A stretch of DNA of 64,000 bases, taken from positions 1,203 through 65,202 of the forward strand of contig CAJTCE010000019.1 of NCBI GenBank assembly GCA_910574745.1, in the 5' to 3' direction. The position numbers and the translations under genes were made by a program. Source of the DNA: Lachnospiraceae bacterium. GTDB lineage: Bacteria > Bacillota > Clostridia > Lachnospirales > Lachnospiraceae. Below, piece after piece: positions 63,801 through 64,000 of this stretch (position 1 is the stretch's first letter; the number at the start of each line of letters is the position of its first letter). A model generated the notes under the pieces. It saw nothing but the letters and a program-made list of their open reading frames with translations. It was not told the DNA's origin and did no database searches.

Positions 63801-64000
63801 TCAAAAGAATGTTCTTCATACTTATCTGAATAACAATAGGCGATATAATCCAAATATATAAATAAGTTCTCAAGGCAAAGCATAGCTTCATCTCTGCCTA
63901 ATTTCTTATTGCTATGAGCGACATTATTTCCACATCTTCTGATGTAGTCCATTCTCTTCCACAAGTCCGGACCCACAATCTGTCGATATTCCTCTGCATT
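60863..64000 (-). CDS. hsdR: Type I restriction enzyme, HsdR subunit (5' end outside the window)
   Basis: 1045 residues are visible; the frame is open to the window edge, so the start lies beyond base 64000. Parts in order: a DUF4145-like N-terminal segment, a charged coiled coil, a PD-(D/E)xK nuclease core (EVGFADYVLYDD, then LAVIEAKRTC), helicase motifs MATGSGKTRTVIAL, VICDEAHRS and GLTATP, and MIGRGTRLCPG. It cuts and moves DNA in a type I restriction system. The hsdM and hsdS partners are not in the window; they would have to lie upstream, beyond 64000. The frame ends 140 bases from the EF-G-like gene. Confidence 0.93.
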   Translation of the reverse strand, partial: NAEEYRQIVGPDLWKRMDYIRRCGNNVAHSNKKLGRDEAMLCLENLFIYLDYIAYCYSDKYEEHSFDKSIITSRIEKAKESKEAASATKEKLAKEQEKTAQQELDLQKLIAENASLKEELSARRQEQQQTYVPKPLDLSEYKTRKLYIDSMLMDAGWTEGKDWINEVELPGMPNKSEVGFADYVLYDDMHCPLAVIEAKRTCADVSKGRQQAKLYADLLEQKYKRRPVIFLTNGFETHIIDGRYPERKCSVIYSKRDLEKWFNLLTMRTSLKHVVVDKNIAGRYYQESAIKAVCNSFDEKNRRKALLVMATGSGKTRTVIALCDCLLKAGWVKNILFLADRNSLVTQAKRSFVNMLPNLSCSNLVEEKDNYNAHCIFSTYQTMMNCIDTVNDKEGKLFTCGHFDLVICDEAHRSIYNKYRDIFTYFDAPLVGLTATPKDEIDKNTYGVFELENGVPTYGYDLAQAVKDGYLVDYVSVESKLKFIEQGIVYDELSEEDKEAYEETFEDEHGYLPESIGSSALNTWIFNEDTIKQVLNVLMTDGIKIDYGQKLGKTIIFAKNHDHAEKILEVFHREYPHLPDYAKVIDNYMTYAQSAIDEFSDAKKMPQIAISVDMLDTGIDVPEVVNLVFFKKVMSKAKFWQMIGRGTRLCPGLLDGEDKQKFYIFDFCGNFEFFRMNKGKATANMIALQGAIFNLKFEISYKLQDIEYQIDRLIAYRNALVKQMSEKVQELPRDNFAVRQHLKYVDLYSAEDNYQALTYEDTLIVREEVAPLILPDGDEASAVRFDALMYGIELAYLIGKKYSKARTDLHKKVAGIASVANIPEIQAQSELINKILNTDYVDNAGIGEFEEIREKLRDLMKYIPKGTVKYVTNFTDELLSTEWKESELENDELKNYKAKAEYYIRQHQDNIAIAKLKTNKPLTPTDIESLEEILWREVGTKQDYEHEFGTKPLGEFVREIVGLDMNAAKEAFSEYLTNTSLDSRQIYFVNQIVEYIIHNGIMKDLSVLQESPFTDQGSVVEIFTDLTLWMGIRKVIDNINANAAA

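Overview
This window looks like a low-GC, spore-forming anaerobic Clostridium relative, most likely Lachnospiraceae (inference). The signs are AGGAGG ribosome sites, SigA-type promoters, a T-box before tyrS, a BofA-like sporulation protein, an oxygen-labile two-subunit fumarase, a DUF6240 flagellar protein, Tad pilus genes and TnpV. Nearly all genes from 2.5 to 49 kb lie on the minus strand.

Layout. 0-2.5 kb: the end of an IS1634-type transposase and a complete IS30-family element. 2.5-8 kb: plsC, a two-subunit fumarase, a PadR regulator with a SEDS-like membrane protein, and a 35-residue protein whose ribosome site lies inside a 21-bp hairpin. 8-13.2 kb: a GntR regulator facing an operon of a GNAT protein, a GPH sugar-type transporter and two SAM hydroxide adenosyltransferases; the two promoters share a -35 region. 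13.2-18 kb: deoB-deoD, a divergent Crp-family regulator, and T-box-controlled tyrS. 18-26.5 kb: an MntP-like protein, an MMPL exporter with a secreted repeat-rich partner, TetR, DtxR/MntR, HIT, a flavodoxin-SCP2 fusion and a rhomboid protease. 26.5-36.5 kb: a Tad pilus operon with a SigA-type promoter at its head. 36.5-42 kb: bofA-like and DUF2508 genes, then a flagellin operon (DUF6240 protein, flagellin, FliS) with a sigma-28-type promoter. 42-49 kb: glgB, a large AAA-like repeat protein, rsmA, tatD.

After a tRNA-Lys (49.18 kb) the window changes character. It becomes a patchy accessory region with two broken DUF2971 genes, TnpV, an XRE regulator, an IS1182-family element inserted at a palindrome, a damaged toxin-antitoxin pair, a large protein of unknown function (715 aa), an integrase remnant, an EF-G-like GTPase and the end of a type I restriction gene (hsdR) that runs off the window.

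Working together: the GntR cluster, the SAM-cleaving enzymes and deoD/deoB could form a route from SAM to adenosine to ribose phosphate and base (inference). The Tad operon contains pilin, pseudopilins, two prepilin peptidases, the ATPase and both platform proteins, enough for a surface pilus. The most novel-looking items are the 715-aa protein, the hairpin-masked 35-aa gene, the SEDS protein under PadR, and the flagellin promoter whose start point falls inside the glgB terminator hairpin.
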